Of a stretch of 64,000 nt of DNA, positions 1-8,303 are shown in pieces. Both the position numbers and the translations under genes were made by a program. The stretch's first letter is position 1; every line of letters starts with the position of its first letter. The notes beneath the pieces were generated by a model. It saw only the letters and a program-made list of their open reading frames with translations. It made no database searches and was not told the DNA's origin. The stretch is from DASQFQ01 sp963805525 (GTDB taxonomy: Bacteria > Actinomycetota > Thermoleophilia > Solirubrobacterales > Solirubrobacteraceae), in the NCBI GenBank assembly GCA_963805525.1, contig CAWDUT010000004.1:1-64000 (forward strand). Reading direction: 5' to 3'.

Positions 1-1
1 G

Positions 2-31
2 CGTAACGTCGCGATGCTGCTCGCCGGCTAA
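2..31 (+). CDS. C-terminal end of a gene truncated by the window edge
   Basis: The first bases read in one frame as a short peptide ending AMLLAG and a TAA stop, 37 bases before the next gene starts. This could be the end of a plus-strand protein whose body lies outside the window. Ten codons are too few to assign a family, and the frame may be open by chance. Confidence 0.3.
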   Translation, partial: RNVAMLLAG

Positions 32-68
32 GGCCGCTACTCCACGACCTCCTGCGCGTCGAGTGCAT

Positions 69-1151
69 ATGACCTCACGCCGTGTTGCGCTGCTGCTGGC
101 GCTGGTGTTCGCTGCTTTGACCCCGGGCGCTGCCTCCGCCACCACCCTGATCGGCGCGCCGGTGGGGTCGCCTCTGCGTCTGCTCCGCTCCGACCTGACC
201 GCGCGCCGCGGCGGCCCCGCGCTGCCGCGGGACACCCTCGCCACCGTGCTGTCGCCGGACCGCCGGCGGTTCGCGGCGCTGACCCGGCGGCGGATCGTGG
301 TGTACGACCGGCGCTCGGGGCGGCGCGTCGCCTCCCTGCCCGCCCACGGGGCGATCGCCGCCCTCTGGCCGACGCAGCGCCGCCTCGTCACGTTCGGCTT
401 CGACGGCGCCGGCAACGAGCAGCTCCGCGCGGTCCTGGCGGCGACCGGCCGCGTCACGCACCGCGTCCGGCTTGCCGAGCGCCTCGACGCCGAGCTCGGC
501 GGCACGCGCGTCCGCGTGCTCCAGCGCACCCGCCGCGGCCTCGAGCTGGATGCGTTCGCCGCCGACGGGCGGCGCGTTCGCCGGCACCGCTTCGGTCTGC
601 CTCCCGGCGTCACCCCCAGCCTCATGGGCGGCTCGCTGCGCGACGGCATGGTGCTCGTGTCGACCACCACCGGCGCGGTCGCGCCGTACCGCCACGAGCT
701 GATCCCGCTCGGCGGCGCCGCGCATCCCATCGCCCTGGCCGGCGCGGTCTACCGCTTCGTGACGCCCGCCATCGTCGCCGACGCCGAGGGCAAGCTCGCC
801 GGCCTCGACCGCCGGGCGCTCACCGTCCGCCGTGAGGTCACCGACGCGGCGGGCGGCTGGCTGACGCCGTTCGCCGGCGGTGTCGCGGTCGGTCTGGGCA
901 GCCGCGTGTACGACAGCCGTCTCACGCTCGTCGCCGCGAACCCGTCCGCGCCCGCCGCGGCGTCGGCGCCGGTCGCGAGCGGCGCTCGGCTCTACGCGCT
1001 CACGCGGCGCTGCACCGCGGCCGGCCCCGTCCTGGGCGCCATCGGCGTCGCGGCGCGGACCGGATCCGTCGTCGCGCGCCGCAAGGGCCCGTTCGTCATC
1101 GGGCGGCTCGGCGGCCCCGTCTCGGAGTCGGCCGAGGACCCCTGCGACTGA
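69..1151 (+). CDS. Secreted beta-propeller-like protein of unknown function
   Basis: About 360 residues. The N-terminus is a clear Sec signal peptide: basic TSRR, a long Leu/Ala/Val core, then an ASA cleavage site near residue 25. The rest is a run of short beta-strand-like segments (for example RRIVVYDRRSGRRVASL) resembling WD40/PQQ blades, so an exported propeller-like fold is plausible. Two cysteines near the C-terminus (RRCTAAG and the terminal DPCD) could form a disulfide. I recognise no named family. A GTG six bases upstream is an alternative start; neither start has a strong ribosome binding site. Confidence 0.7.
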   Translation: MTSRRVALLLALVFAALTPGAASATTLIGAPVGSPLRLLRSDLTARRGGPALPRDTLATVLSPDRRRFAALTRRRIVVYDRRSGRRVASLPAHGAIAALWPTQRRLVTFGFDGAGNEQLRAVLAATGRVTHRVRLAERLDAELGGTRVRVLQRTRRGLELDAFAADGRRVRRHRFGLPPGVTPSLMGGSLRDGMVLVSTTTGAVAPYRHELIPLGGAAHPIALAGAVYRFVTPAIVADAEGKLAGLDRRALTVRREVTDAAGGWLTPFAGGVAVGLGSRVYDSRLTLVAANPSAPAAASAPVASGARLYALTRRCTAAGPVLGAIGVAARTGSVVARRKGPFVIGRLGGPVSESAEDPCD

Positions 1152-1163
1152 CCCGGCAGCCGA

Positions 1164-3113
1164 TCAGCTCTGCGCCGGCCAGGACGCGTCCGCGTCGAGG
1201 CTGAGCCCGCCGACCCGGGTGCCGCCGGCCGCGCCGCTGGCCGTGCTCTCCGCCCGGATCACGTGCATGACGGCGTTGATGAGCGCGAGGTGGGTGAACG
1301 CCTGCGGGAAGTTGCCGAGGTGGCGGCCGGTGTGCGGGTCGATCTCCTCGGCGTAGAGCTGCAGCGGGCTCGCGAACGAGAGCAGCTTCTCGCACAAGCC
1401 CCGGGCGCGCGGGAGCTCGCCGATCTCCACGAGCGCCGACACGAGCCAGAACGAGCAGATCGTGAACGTCCCCTCTTCGCCCTGGAGCCCGTCGTCGGAC
1501 TCCTGCGGCCGGTAGCGCAGCACGAGGTCGTCGACCGTCAGCTCGTCGGCGATCGCCAGCACGGTCGCGCGGATGCGCTCGTCGCCGGAGGGCAGGAACC
1601 GCACCAACGGCATCAGCAGCACCGAGGCGTCCAGCGCCGTGCTGCCGTAGGACTGGCAGAACACGCCGCGCTCGTCGAGCGCCTGCGCGCAGATGTCGGC
1701 CTTGATCTCCTCCGCGACCGACTGCCAGCGCGCGGCGTACTCGAGGTCCTCGCGGATCTCCGCGAGCCGCGCGCCGCGATCGGCGGCGACCCAGCACATC
1801 AGCTTGGACGACGTGAAGTGGCGCGGCTCGCCGCGCACCTCCCAGATGCCGCGGTCGGGCTGCCGCCAGCGCTCGATCGCGCGCTCGACCTGCTTGACGA
1901 GGATCGGCCAGATGCGCTCGGGCAGGTAGTCGCGCGACTTCGTGTGCAGGTAGAACGAGTCGAGGATGGCGCCCCACACGTCGTGCTGGGACTGGTCGTA
2001 GGCGCCGTTCCCGATCCGGACCGGGCGCGCGCCCTCGTAGCCCGAGAGGTGGCTGAGCTCCTGCTCGGGCAGCTCGCGCTCGCCCCCGATCCCGTACATG
2101 ATCTGCAGGTCGTCCGGCTCGGCCTCGGCGACGTCGGCCAGGAAGTAGAAGAAGTCGTTGGCCTCCCACTCGAAGCCGAGCGTGTACAGCCCCCAGAGCA
2201 TGAACGTGGCGTCGCGGATCCACGTGTAGCGGTAGTCCCAGTTGCGCTCCCCGCCCGGCGACTCGGGCAGCGAGGTCGTCGCGGCGGCGACGAGGGCGCC
2301 CGTCGGGCCGTAGGACAGCCCCTTGAGCGTCAGCGCGCTGCGCTGCAGGTGGCTCCGCCACGGGTGGTCGGGGAACTCGCCGCGGTCCAGCCAGTGCTGC
2401 CAGTGATGCGCCGTCCACACGAGCCGCTCGTTCGCCTCCTCCGACGTCTGCGGCGCGGGGTGCTCGGACCACGAGAGCGCGGCGAACAGCGACTCGCCCT
2501 CCTTGATCAGCGTCCGCCCGGTCGCGCGAGGGCCTTCGAAGCCGAGGTTCATGTCGCTCGTCAGGCGCAGCTGCGCGGGGATGCTGTCGGCGTGCGCCAC
2601 CGCCGAGTGGTACGCGTCGCCGTCGTACTTCCAGCGGGCGGTCGAGCGGCCGTAGTCGAAGGACGGCTCGCAGTCGAGGTTGACCTGGACCGCCCCGTTG
2701 ACGCAGCGCACGAAGCGCAGCAGCACGTGGTCGGCGTCGTAGTCCGTGGGCGCGCGGCGGTGGGTGTGGGACCGCTCCTCCTCGTGATGCCACGGCCCGA
2801 TGAGCAGGACGTCGCGGACGATGATCCAGCCGCCGGGCGCGTCCCAGCTCGTCTCGAGCACCATCGTGCCCGGCAGGTAGCGCCGCGCGGCGGGCACCTC
2901 CACGCCGTCGGGGCCGAGCCGGAACATGCCGGCGTCGCGGTCCAGGATCGACCCGAACACGCTCGGCGAGTCGAACCGCGGCAGGCACATCCACTCGACG
3001 TTGCCGCTCGGCGCGACGAGCGCGCACGACTCGCAGTCCGAGAGGAAGGCGTAGTCGGCGATCGGCGGGAACGGGCTCGCGCCGATCCCGCCGCTGGTCT
3101 CGAAGCCCGGCAC
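1164..3113 (-). CDS. Glycoside hydrolase family 15 protein (trehalase/glucoamylase-like)
   Basis: 649 residues, the usual length for bacterial GH15 enzymes, which cleave alpha-linked glucose from trehalose, maltose or glucans with inversion. The N-terminal sandwich begins SPFPPIADYAFLSDC. The (alpha/alpha)6 barrel carries GERNWDYRYTWIRDA near residue 292, GIWEVRGE near 423 (likely general acid) and YAEEIDPHTGRHLGNFPQAF near 588 (likely general base). There is no signal peptide, so the enzyme is cytoplasmic; actinobacterial relatives include trehalases. The start is GTG, with no better start nearby. A paralogue lies at 13576-15471. The C-terminal 30 or so residues form a non-conserved tail. 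Confidence 0.93.
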   Translation of the reverse strand: MPGFETSGGIGASPFPPIADYAFLSDCESCALVAPSGNVEWMCLPRFDSPSVFGSILDRDAGMFRLGPDGVEVPAARRYLPGTMVLETSWDAPGGWIIVRDVLLIGPWHHEEERSHTHRRAPTDYDADHVLLRFVRCVNGAVQVNLDCEPSFDYGRSTARWKYDGDAYHSAVAHADSIPAQLRLTSDMNLGFEGPRATGRTLIKEGESLFAALSWSEHPAPQTSEEANERLVWTAHHWQHWLDRGEFPDHPWRSHLQRSALTLKGLSYGPTGALVAAATTSLPESPGGERNWDYRYTWIRDATFMLWGLYTLGFEWEANDFFYFLADVAEAEPDDLQIMYGIGGERELPEQELSHLSGYEGARPVRIGNGAYDQSQHDVWGAILDSFYLHTKSRDYLPERIWPILVKQVERAIERWRQPDRGIWEVRGEPRHFTSSKLMCWVAADRGARLAEIREDLEYAARWQSVAEEIKADICAQALDERGVFCQSYGSTALDASVLLMPLVRFLPSGDERIRATVLAIADELTVDDLVLRYRPQESDDGLQGEEGTFTICSFWLVSALVEIGELPRARGLCEKLLSFASPLQLYAEEIDPHTGRHLGNFPQAFTHLALINAVMHVIRAESTASGAAGGTRVGGLSLDADASWPAQS

Positions 3114-3172
3114 GTCGCGACGTTCCTAACCGGTGGACCGCCTACCGTCAAGCGGCGCAATGATGCGACCTG

Positions 3173-4078
3173 ATGCCGAACCTCGAGCTCGCACCCGCCG
3201 AGACCGCCGACGCGGCGGCGGTGACCGCGATCGTCCAAGCGGTCGAGTCGTCGCTGTACGGGGCAACGACGTTCTCCCAGGGCGATCTGGAGGGCGAGTG
3301 GTCGGAGCTCGATCTCGCGCGCGACGCCCGCGTCGTCCGCGACGGCGCCCGCGTCGCCGGTTATGGCGTGGTGCGCGAGCGGGGTGAGCGCTGGGAGGTC
3401 GAGGCGTACGTCCACCCCGACGCGCAGGGGCGCGGCATCGGCCGGCTGATCGCGGCCGAGCTGGAGGAGGCCGCGGCACGCGACGGCGCACGCCGGATCC
3501 ACAACAGCGTCCTTGAGGCCGACGCCGCCGCGCGGCGCCTGCTCGAGTCGCTCGGCTACGGCAGCGTGCGCGTCTTCCGCGAGATGCGGATCGAGCTCGA
3601 CGCGCCGCCGCCCGCGCCCGAGTGGCCGGACGGGCTGCGCGTCGTCCCGTTCGAGCCGGACCGTGACGCGCGCGAGTTCCACGCCGCGCAGGAAGAGGCG
3701 TTCGCGGATCACTGGGAGTCCGCGCCGCGCGACTTTGCGTCATGGGCGAAGAGCCACCTCGAGAGCGACCGCTTCGATCCGGCGCTGTGGTGCGTCGTCC
3801 GCGCCGGGGACGAGATCGCGGCGGGCACGATCTGCACGGGCGACACCTACGGCGGCGGCTTCGTCCACGGGCTCTTCACGCGCCGCCGCTGGCGCAGGCA
3901 GGGCGTCGGCGCGGCGCTGCTCGGCGACGCGTTCGGCCGCTTCTGGGAGCGCGGCGAGCGCAGCGTCGGGCTGGGCGTCGACGCGGCGAGCGACACCGGC
4001 GCGTTCCGCCTCTACGAGCGCGCCGGCATGACGCCGGCCCTCGGCTGGGTGGTCTACGAGAAGCCGCTGGCCGGTTGA
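3173..4078 (+). CDS. Tandem-domain GNAT N-acetyltransferase
   Basis: 301 residues with two GNAT domains. The first has the acetyl-CoA pyrophosphate loop VHPDAQGRGIGRLIAAEL at about residues 80-97. The second has TRRRWRRQGVGAALLGDAF at about 228-246, followed by the typical DTGAFRLYERAGM segment. Two-domain GNATs of this size include mycothiol synthase, but the resemblance is only architectural and I would not call it MshD. It probably acylates a small amine or a protein N-terminus. It is divergent from the GH15 gene (59-base gap), and its 3' end faces the next minus-strand gene. Confidence 0.87.
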   Translation: MPNLELAPAETADAAAVTAIVQAVESSLYGATTFSQGDLEGEWSELDLARDARVVRDGARVAGYGVVRERGERWEVEAYVHPDAQGRGIGRLIAAELEEAAARDGARRIHNSVLEADAAARRLLESLGYGSVRVFREMRIELDAPPPAPEWPDGLRVVPFEPDRDAREFHAAQEEAFADHWESAPRDFASWAKSHLESDRFDPALWCVVRAGDEIAAGTICTGDTYGGGFVHGLFTRRRWRRQGVGAALLGDAFGRFWERGERSVGLGVDAASDTGAFRLYERAGMTPALGWVVYEKPLAG

Positions 4079-4097
4079 GGGCCCACGCAGAGACGTG

Positions 4098-4910
4098 TCA
4101 GGGGATCCCGGGCGCGGGATCGTCGTTGCCGATCAGCTCGGGCGGGAGCGGCCCGTCGCCCTCGTAGTCGACGTCGGCATCGAGCGGCGAGGCGTCCGGT
4201 TGCAACATGTCCCGGCTGATCGGCGGGTTGCTGGGCTGGCCGGCGCCCAGCCCGTGCGGGCGCACCGGCGGCAGCGACAGCGGCTCGACCGCGTCCAGCA
4301 CGTCGCCGACGCCGCGGTCGCCGTCGATGACATGGACCACCTGGCGGCCGAGGTGGTCACGGGTGAGCGCTTCCACCACCGCCAGCGCCGCGTCATCGCG
4401 GCTGAGCGTCACCGGCGTCCCGGGCGGCACGGCGGCGCTGATCCTCCCGGTCCCGGGCGCTTCGGTCAGCCGGCCGAAGCGGAGGACGGTCCAGGACATG
4501 TCGAGCCGCTCCACGCGGCGCTCCGCCGCGTGCTTGGCGGCGAGGAACTCGCGCAGCGGCCCTTCCCGGCGGTCGGGTGCGCCCGCGCCGACCGCGCTGC
4601 AGAGCACGAACCGCCGCAGGTCGAACCGATCGGCGGCCTCGGCGAGCTTGGCGGCGCCGCCGGCGTCGATCGCGGGCAGCTCCGAGCGATGGCGCGCTCC
4701 CGCCGCGTAGATCGCGGCGTCGCAGCCGTCCGCCGTCCATTCGACGTCGCCGCGCAGATCGGCGAGCACGGGCTGCGCACCGACGGACTCCAGCGCGTCG
4801 GCCTGCCCTTGCGTGCGAACGAGCGCCCGCACGATGTGGCCTCGGCTGAGCAGCAGCGCCAAGACCCGGCTGCCCACACGGCCGTGGGCACCGGCGACCA
4901 GGATGATCAT
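4098..4910 (-). CDS. Atypical SDR / NAD(P)H-binding protein
   Basis: 270 residues from ATG 4910. The reading frame stays open further upstream, but the Rossmann core begins right here as MIILVAGAHGRVGSRV, with the GxxGxxG dinucleotide motif at residues 7-13. Beta-alpha repeats follow, with SAVGAGAPDRREGP and the active-site-region segment KHAAERRVERLDMSWTVLR. This resembles the NmrA/SDR_a5 group of sugar-epimerase-like proteins, often oxidoreductases or redox sensors of unknown substrate. The last 60 residues are acidic and proline-rich, probably disordered. A similar protein is at 46348-47109. Confidence 0.85.
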   Translation of the reverse strand: MIILVAGAHGRVGSRVLALLLSRGHIVRALVRTQGQADALESVGAQPVLADLRGDVEWTADGCDAAIYAAGARHRSELPAIDAGGAAKLAEAADRFDLRRFVLCSAVGAGAPDRREGPLREFLAAKHAAERRVERLDMSWTVLRFGRLTEAPGTGRISAAVPPGTPVTLSRDDAALAVVEALTRDHLGRQVVHVIDGDRGVGDVLDAVEPLSLPPVRPHGLGAGQPSNPPISRDMLQPDASPLDADVDYEGDGPLPPELIGNDDPAPGIP

Positions 4911-5068
4911 CGCGGGATTGTCGCTTAAGCCCGAAGGCTCGCGAGGCTCAGGCGAGCCAGAGCATGGACGGGTTGTTCTATGTTCAGTGGCGCAGAGCTG
5001 TCCGGGGCTTGACCTCTTCTCCCCCGGCCGCGTCGGATCCTCTCGAAGGGGCAGGAAGCCGAGGCACC

Positions 5069-5332
5069 ATGCCACCGACCGGTCCCGAGTTCAGCGACGA
5101 CACGCTGCGCAAGTTGTTGCGCGCGCTGCGCGTCCGTTCCGCGACGCACCCCGAGTCACCCGGGCTCCTCGCGTCGTTCCCTGTCGTCGAGGCAGACCGC
5201 ATGGCAGCCGCCTGCGGTGAGCTGCGCCGGCGCGGCATCGAGGTGTCCCGCGTGTCGATCCCGAGCGTGGTCCCGGGCCGCTCGCACATCGGATGGTCGG
5301 TCGGCCGCGCGGACCAGGCGATGCCTAGCTGA
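5069..5332 (+). CDS. Small hypothetical protein
   Basis: 87 residues starting at ATG 5069 with AGGAAG about ten bases upstream. The first half is a predicted helix (FSDDTLRKLLRALRVRS), and the second half contains ADRMAAACGELRRRGIEVSRVSIP. I recognise no domain. Strong third-position GC preference and a proper start context argue it is real. Its stop overlaps the end of the convergent epimerase gene by eight bases. Confidence 0.55.
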   Translation: MPPTGPEFSDDTLRKLLRALRVRSATHPESPGLLASFPVVEADRMAAACGELRRRGIEVSRVSIPSVVPGRSHIGWSVGRADQAMPS

Positions 5333-6233
5333 CGGTGATGGAGAACGCCGCGCGGTAGCGCTCGCCGGGCGCCACCAGCGGCAACGCCTCGCCGCCGTCC
5401 ACGAGCGCGTTGGTGGGCGCCGTCATCGGCTCGAACGCGATGACGGCGTCGCCGGACGGCGCGTACACCTGCGCGAACGGGTAGCCGGCGTCGAACGCGA
5501 GCTCGATCCGCCGGCCTCCCCCGGAGAGCACGAACGGCGCCCCATCCGGCGGCGCGGTGTAGGCGTCGTCGAAGGTGCGCGAGCCGAGCCGCCCCGGCGC
5601 CACGTGGGCCGTGATCCGCTCGCCGGTCGGGAGCATCTCCGGATTGAGCCGGAGCTGCTCCCGCACCGGGACGTCGATCTGCCACTCGCGCCGCGCGATC
5701 CCGGGCAGCTGGAAGAAGGGATGGAAGCCGAACGCGACCGGCACCGGATCGTCGCCGGTCGGGGTGACGGTGGTGGCGATCGTCAGCGCCGGCCCGGCGA
5801 GCGTCGCCTCGAAGTCGATCCGGTGCGGGAACGGGAAGGCGGCCATCAGCGCGTCGTGCGCGGCGAAGTCGAACGTGGCCGCGAGCCCCGCATCGTCCTG
5901 CCGCACGACCTCCCAGCCCTCCACACCCGACAGCAGGCCGTGCATGGGGAGCCCGTTGTCGTCGAGGCGCAGCGGTGTCGCGTCCGGGTCGATCACGACC
6001 TCCCGGCCGCCGAGCGCGAAGCGCCGGCGCGACAGCCGGTTCGCCCACGGATACAGGAGCGGGATGCCCATCGTCTTGCGCTGCGCGACGTACGCGTCCA
6101 CGCCGCCTCGCTGACCGAGCAGCTCCTCGCCGCGGTGCCGCAGCGAGCACCCGACCATCCCCGCGCCCGGGACGAAGGTCGCCTCGAGCTCAGCCGCCGG
6201 TGCCTCGAGCGTGACTCGATCAGCGGACGGCAC
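5325..6233 (-). CDS. Aldose 1-epimerase family protein (mutarotase)
   Basis: 302 residues, the normal size for the galactose mutarotase fold. Family residues are visible: MHGLL near residue 96 and FHPFFQL near 168 supply the two active-site histidines, and FEPMTAPTNAL near 268 supplies the catalytic glutamate. It interconverts alpha and beta anomers of an aldose or hexose-6-phosphate in the cytoplasm, which would suit the glucose-handling genes in this window. The start is GTG 6233, inside the end of a short upstream reading frame (6220-6324), so translational coupling is possible. Confidence 0.9.
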   Translation of the reverse strand: MPSADRVTLEAPAAELEATFVPGAGMVGCSLRHRGEELLGQRGGVDAYVAQRKTMGIPLLYPWANRLSRRRFALGGREVVIDPDATPLRLDDNGLPMHGLLSGVEGWEVVRQDDAGLAATFDFAAHDALMAAFPFPHRIDFEATLAGPALTIATTVTPTGDDPVPVAFGFHPFFQLPGIARREWQIDVPVREQLRLNPEMLPTGERITAHVAPGRLGSRTFDDAYTAPPDGAPFVLSGGGRRIELAFDAGYPFAQVYAPSGDAVIAFEPMTAPTNALVDGGEALPLVAPGERYRAAFSITVS

Positions 6234-6324
6234 GCAGGCTCCCGGCGACCGCGCCCTCGGCGGTGCGCTTGCCGATCAGATCGCCCTCCGCGTGCTTGAA
6301 GACGATGACGGCGAGGTCGAGCAT
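6220..6324 (-). pseudogene. Possible remnant of a small membrane/stress-type protein
   Basis: A short minus-strand frame (34 residues from ATG 6324) has strongly coding-like codon use and reads LDLAVIVFKHAEGDLIGKRT followed by AEGAVAGSL. That layout recalls the start of DUF1269/DUF6325-type proteins, in which a predicted beta strand and a charged turn precede glycine-rich membrane segments. Here the frame stops almost at once, overlapping the epimerase start by 14 bases. It may be a leftover of a longer gene or a small coupled peptide. The family call is weak. Confidence 0.3.
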
Positions 6325-6438
6325 GGCCAGGCGCTCCGGGTCGGGGACGCTTCGATCATCGGAGCCGCGCGGCGGCGGGGCCTCATCCGATTCGGGGGAG
6401 ACGGCCTCCCCGCGGCATGGGACGATCGCGGCGTGGCC

Positions 6439-7095
6439 ATGGACGAGCAGCTGATCGGCGAGTCGCGCTGGCCGCCCGCGCTCATCGTGCTCGGGTTCAT
6501 GACGATCAACGTCGCCGTGCGGATCTGGTTCCCGCGCGACGGCGTCCTCGCCGTGCCGTGGCTGGTCCCGCTCCTCGAGCTCGCGCTCGTCGTCCTCTTG
6601 CTGACGAGCGATCCGTCGGGCGCGGCCGAGCGCCGGCGGCTGCGCCGGAGCACGATCGTGCTCGTCGGCCTGCTCGTCCTCGCCTCGCTGTGGGCGACGG
6701 GGCTGCTGATCCATGACCTCATCACCGGCACGGGCAACGCGAACAACGCGGACGAGCTGCTCGCCTCGGGTGCGCTGGTCTGGGTCGGCAACAACCTGGT
6801 GTTCGCCGTCGTGTTCTGGCTGATGGACGGCGGCGGCCCGGTCGCGCGCAAGCACCTCTTGGTGCCGGTCGACTTCGCCTTCACGCAGCACATCAACCCC
6901 GAGATGCGGGCGCCGGGCTGGCGGCCGGTGTTCCTCGACTACCTGCACCTCGGGTTCACGAACGCGACGGCGTTCAGCCCGACGGACGTGATGCCGCTCA
7001 GCCACCGCGCGAAGTACGCGATGCTCGTCCAGGCGACGATCGCCTTGGCGCTGTTCGCCCTGGTCGTCGCTCGGGCGGTCAACGCCTTCCAATAG
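6439..7095 (+). CDS. Integral membrane protein of unknown function
   Basis: 218 residues from ATG 6439 (GTG 6433 is an alternative). Four or five hydrophobic segments are visible, roughly at residues 12-30, 36-53, 72-90, 105-130 and 190-213. A conserved-looking loop before the last helix contains HLGFTNATAFSPTDVMPLS. This loop-plus-helix end recurs in uncharacterised actinobacterial membrane proteins, but I cannot assign a DUF or substrate with confidence. Its stop lies directly against the convergent gene at 7096, with no spacer. A potassium channel lies two genes downstream. Confidence 0.75.
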   Translation: MDEQLIGESRWPPALIVLGFMTINVAVRIWFPRDGVLAVPWLVPLLELALVVLLLTSDPSGAAERRRLRRSTIVLVGLLVLASLWATGLLIHDLITGTGNANNADELLASGALVWVGNNLVFAVVFWLMDGGGPVARKHLLVPVDFAFTQHINPEMRAPGWRPVFLDYLHLGFTNATAFSPTDVMPLSHRAKYAMLVQATIALALFALVVARAVNAFQ

Positions 7096-7551
7096 TCAGG
7101 TCAGCGGCCCGGCCTCGATCCTCACCCATCCGTCCGGGAAGCCGTGATCGGCCGCCCAGCCCGTCGCGTCGGGCGGGATGACGGTCGTGGGGATGCCGAG
7201 CTCCTGGATCTGCTTCGGCAGGCTGTGGCGGTGCCAGTGCGGGTGGTGCTCGCGCTGCGTGCTGAGGAGGATCTCGTCGCAGCCGCCGCTGGCGACGATC
7301 CCGCCGACGGTGCCGGCGGCGTCCTGACCGCAGTCGACGAGCTCGACGGGCCGGCCGCGGGCGGCGCGCTGAACCAGGTCGAGCGCTTCGCCGGGGGTCC
7401 AGTCGGGCGCGTCGGGATCGCGCTCGGGCGGCACGATCAGCAGGAAGGTGGCGTCGGAGTGCGCGCGCCGCCCGACCTCTTCGAGGAGGTGGGGGGCGCA
7501 CTCCGTGCGGTTGGCGACCACGAGGAGTCGCAGGGTCTGGGCATCGGACAT
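7096..7551 (-). CDS. Small Rossmann-like protein, possibly universal-stress-related
   Basis: 151 residues from ATG 7551. It begins with a beta strand (TLRLLVVANRT), continues with a helix and a second strand (ATFLLIVPP), and later has GCDEILLSTQ and LGIPTTVIPP. This order of hydrophobic strands fits the universal stress protein/HUP fold, but no GxxGx9GST nucleotide signature is present. The role is unknown. A 20-bp box (7584-7603) sits 32 bases upstream of the start and is shared with the operon starting at 16889, suggesting common control. Confidence 0.7.
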   Translation of the reverse strand: MSDAQTLRLLVVANRTECAPHLLEEVGRRAHSDATFLLIVPPERDPDAPDWTPGEALDLVQRAARGRPVELVDCGQDAAGTVGGIVASGGCDEILLSTQREHHPHWHRHSLPKQIQELGIPTTVIPPDATGWAADHGFPDGWVRIEAGPLT

Positions 7552-7583
7552 ACGCGAATGCAAGCGCGCTGCTCGCCGCCCCA

Positions 7584-7603
7584 CCTCATGCGAATGGGAT
7601 GAG
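7584..7603. promoter_or_regulatory. Repeated 20-bp box, copy 1
   Basis: The plus strand reads CCTCATGCGAATGGGATGAG, an imperfect palindrome (CTCAT...ATGAG). It matches the box at 16922-16941 at 17 of 20 positions. It lies 32 bases before the minus-strand start at 7551 and 33 bases before the potassium channel start at 7637, so it could serve both divergent genes. Confidence 0.5.
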
Positions 7604-7636
7604 CCGCCGCTCGCGTGTGCATGATCCAGTCCCACC

Positions 7637-8302
7637 GTGCAGCGCAAACGCCGAGAGATCGTGTTGCGCCAGCGCTACGGGCTGCTGCTGGCGTGCCTCT
7701 TCGTGCTGTTCGTGGTGCTGGGCATCGCGCCGGGCGGCCCGTGGCAGGACGCGCTGATCACCGCGCTCGCGGCCGCCACGCTCATCTTCGCGCTGCGCGC
7801 GGGCGACGTGACGCCGCGGGTGACGGCCGTCGTCACGGTGGTCGCGATCGGCGTGGCGATCTTGGTCGCCGCGCTGGCGGCGGCCGGCGCCGAGACCGCC
7901 GCGGCCGCCCGCGTCGCCGCCGGCTCGCTCGTCTGCATCGCCCCGCCGGCGATCGCCGTGGGCGTGGTGCGCGGGCTGCGCGAGCGCGGCGGCGCCACCA
8001 TCCAGGCGATCATGGGCGTCCTCTGCATCTACCTGCTGATGGGGATGCTCTACGCGTTCCTGTACGGCGCGATCGACCGGCTCGGCGGCGCTCCGTTCTT
8101 CAACGGCAGCATCTCGGCGAGCGCGTCGCACTGCCTCTACTTCAGCTTCACGACGCTCACGACGGTGGGCTACGGCGACCTGACGGCGCGCACCGACCTC
8201 GGCCACACGCTGGCGGTCACGGAGTCCCTGTTCGGCCAGATCTACCTCGTCACCGTGGTCGCCGTCCTCGTGTCCGGCCTCACCCGGCGTCCGGCGACGT
8301 GA
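7637..8302 (+). CDS. Ion channel family protein (potassium-type pore)
   Basis: 221 residues from GTG 7637. Several hydrophobic segments precede a canonical pore: FSFTTLTTVGYGDL at about residues 170-183 contains the TVGYGD potassium selectivity filter, followed by a final helix and a very short tail (SGLTRRPAT). No RCK/TrkA-N nucleotide-binding domain follows, so gating must come from the membrane part. It is a plasma-membrane potassium channel by family. The convergent gene downstream is cydB, with one base between the stops. Confidence 0.92.
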   Translation: MQRKRREIVLRQRYGLLLACLFVLFVVLGIAPGGPWQDALITALAAATLIFALRAGDVTPRVTAVVTVVAIGVAILVAALAAAGAETAAAARVAAGSLVCIAPPAIAVGVVRGLRERGGATIQAIMGVLCIYLLMGMLYAFLYGAIDRLGGAPFFNGSISASASHCLYFSFTTLTTVGYGDLTARTDLGHTLAVTESLFGQIYLVTVVAVLVSGLTRRPAT

Positions 8303-8303
8303 C

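Noticed and set aside
1263..3173. Long plus-strand open frame opposite the first GH15 gene, and similar long frames opposite many genes (for example 9719-10777, 39620-42415, 48843-51491)
   Set aside because: Their proteins are low-complexity, rich in Arg, Ala, Gly and Val with no domain, as expected for frames opposite GC-rich genes. The other strand encodes well-conserved enzymes.
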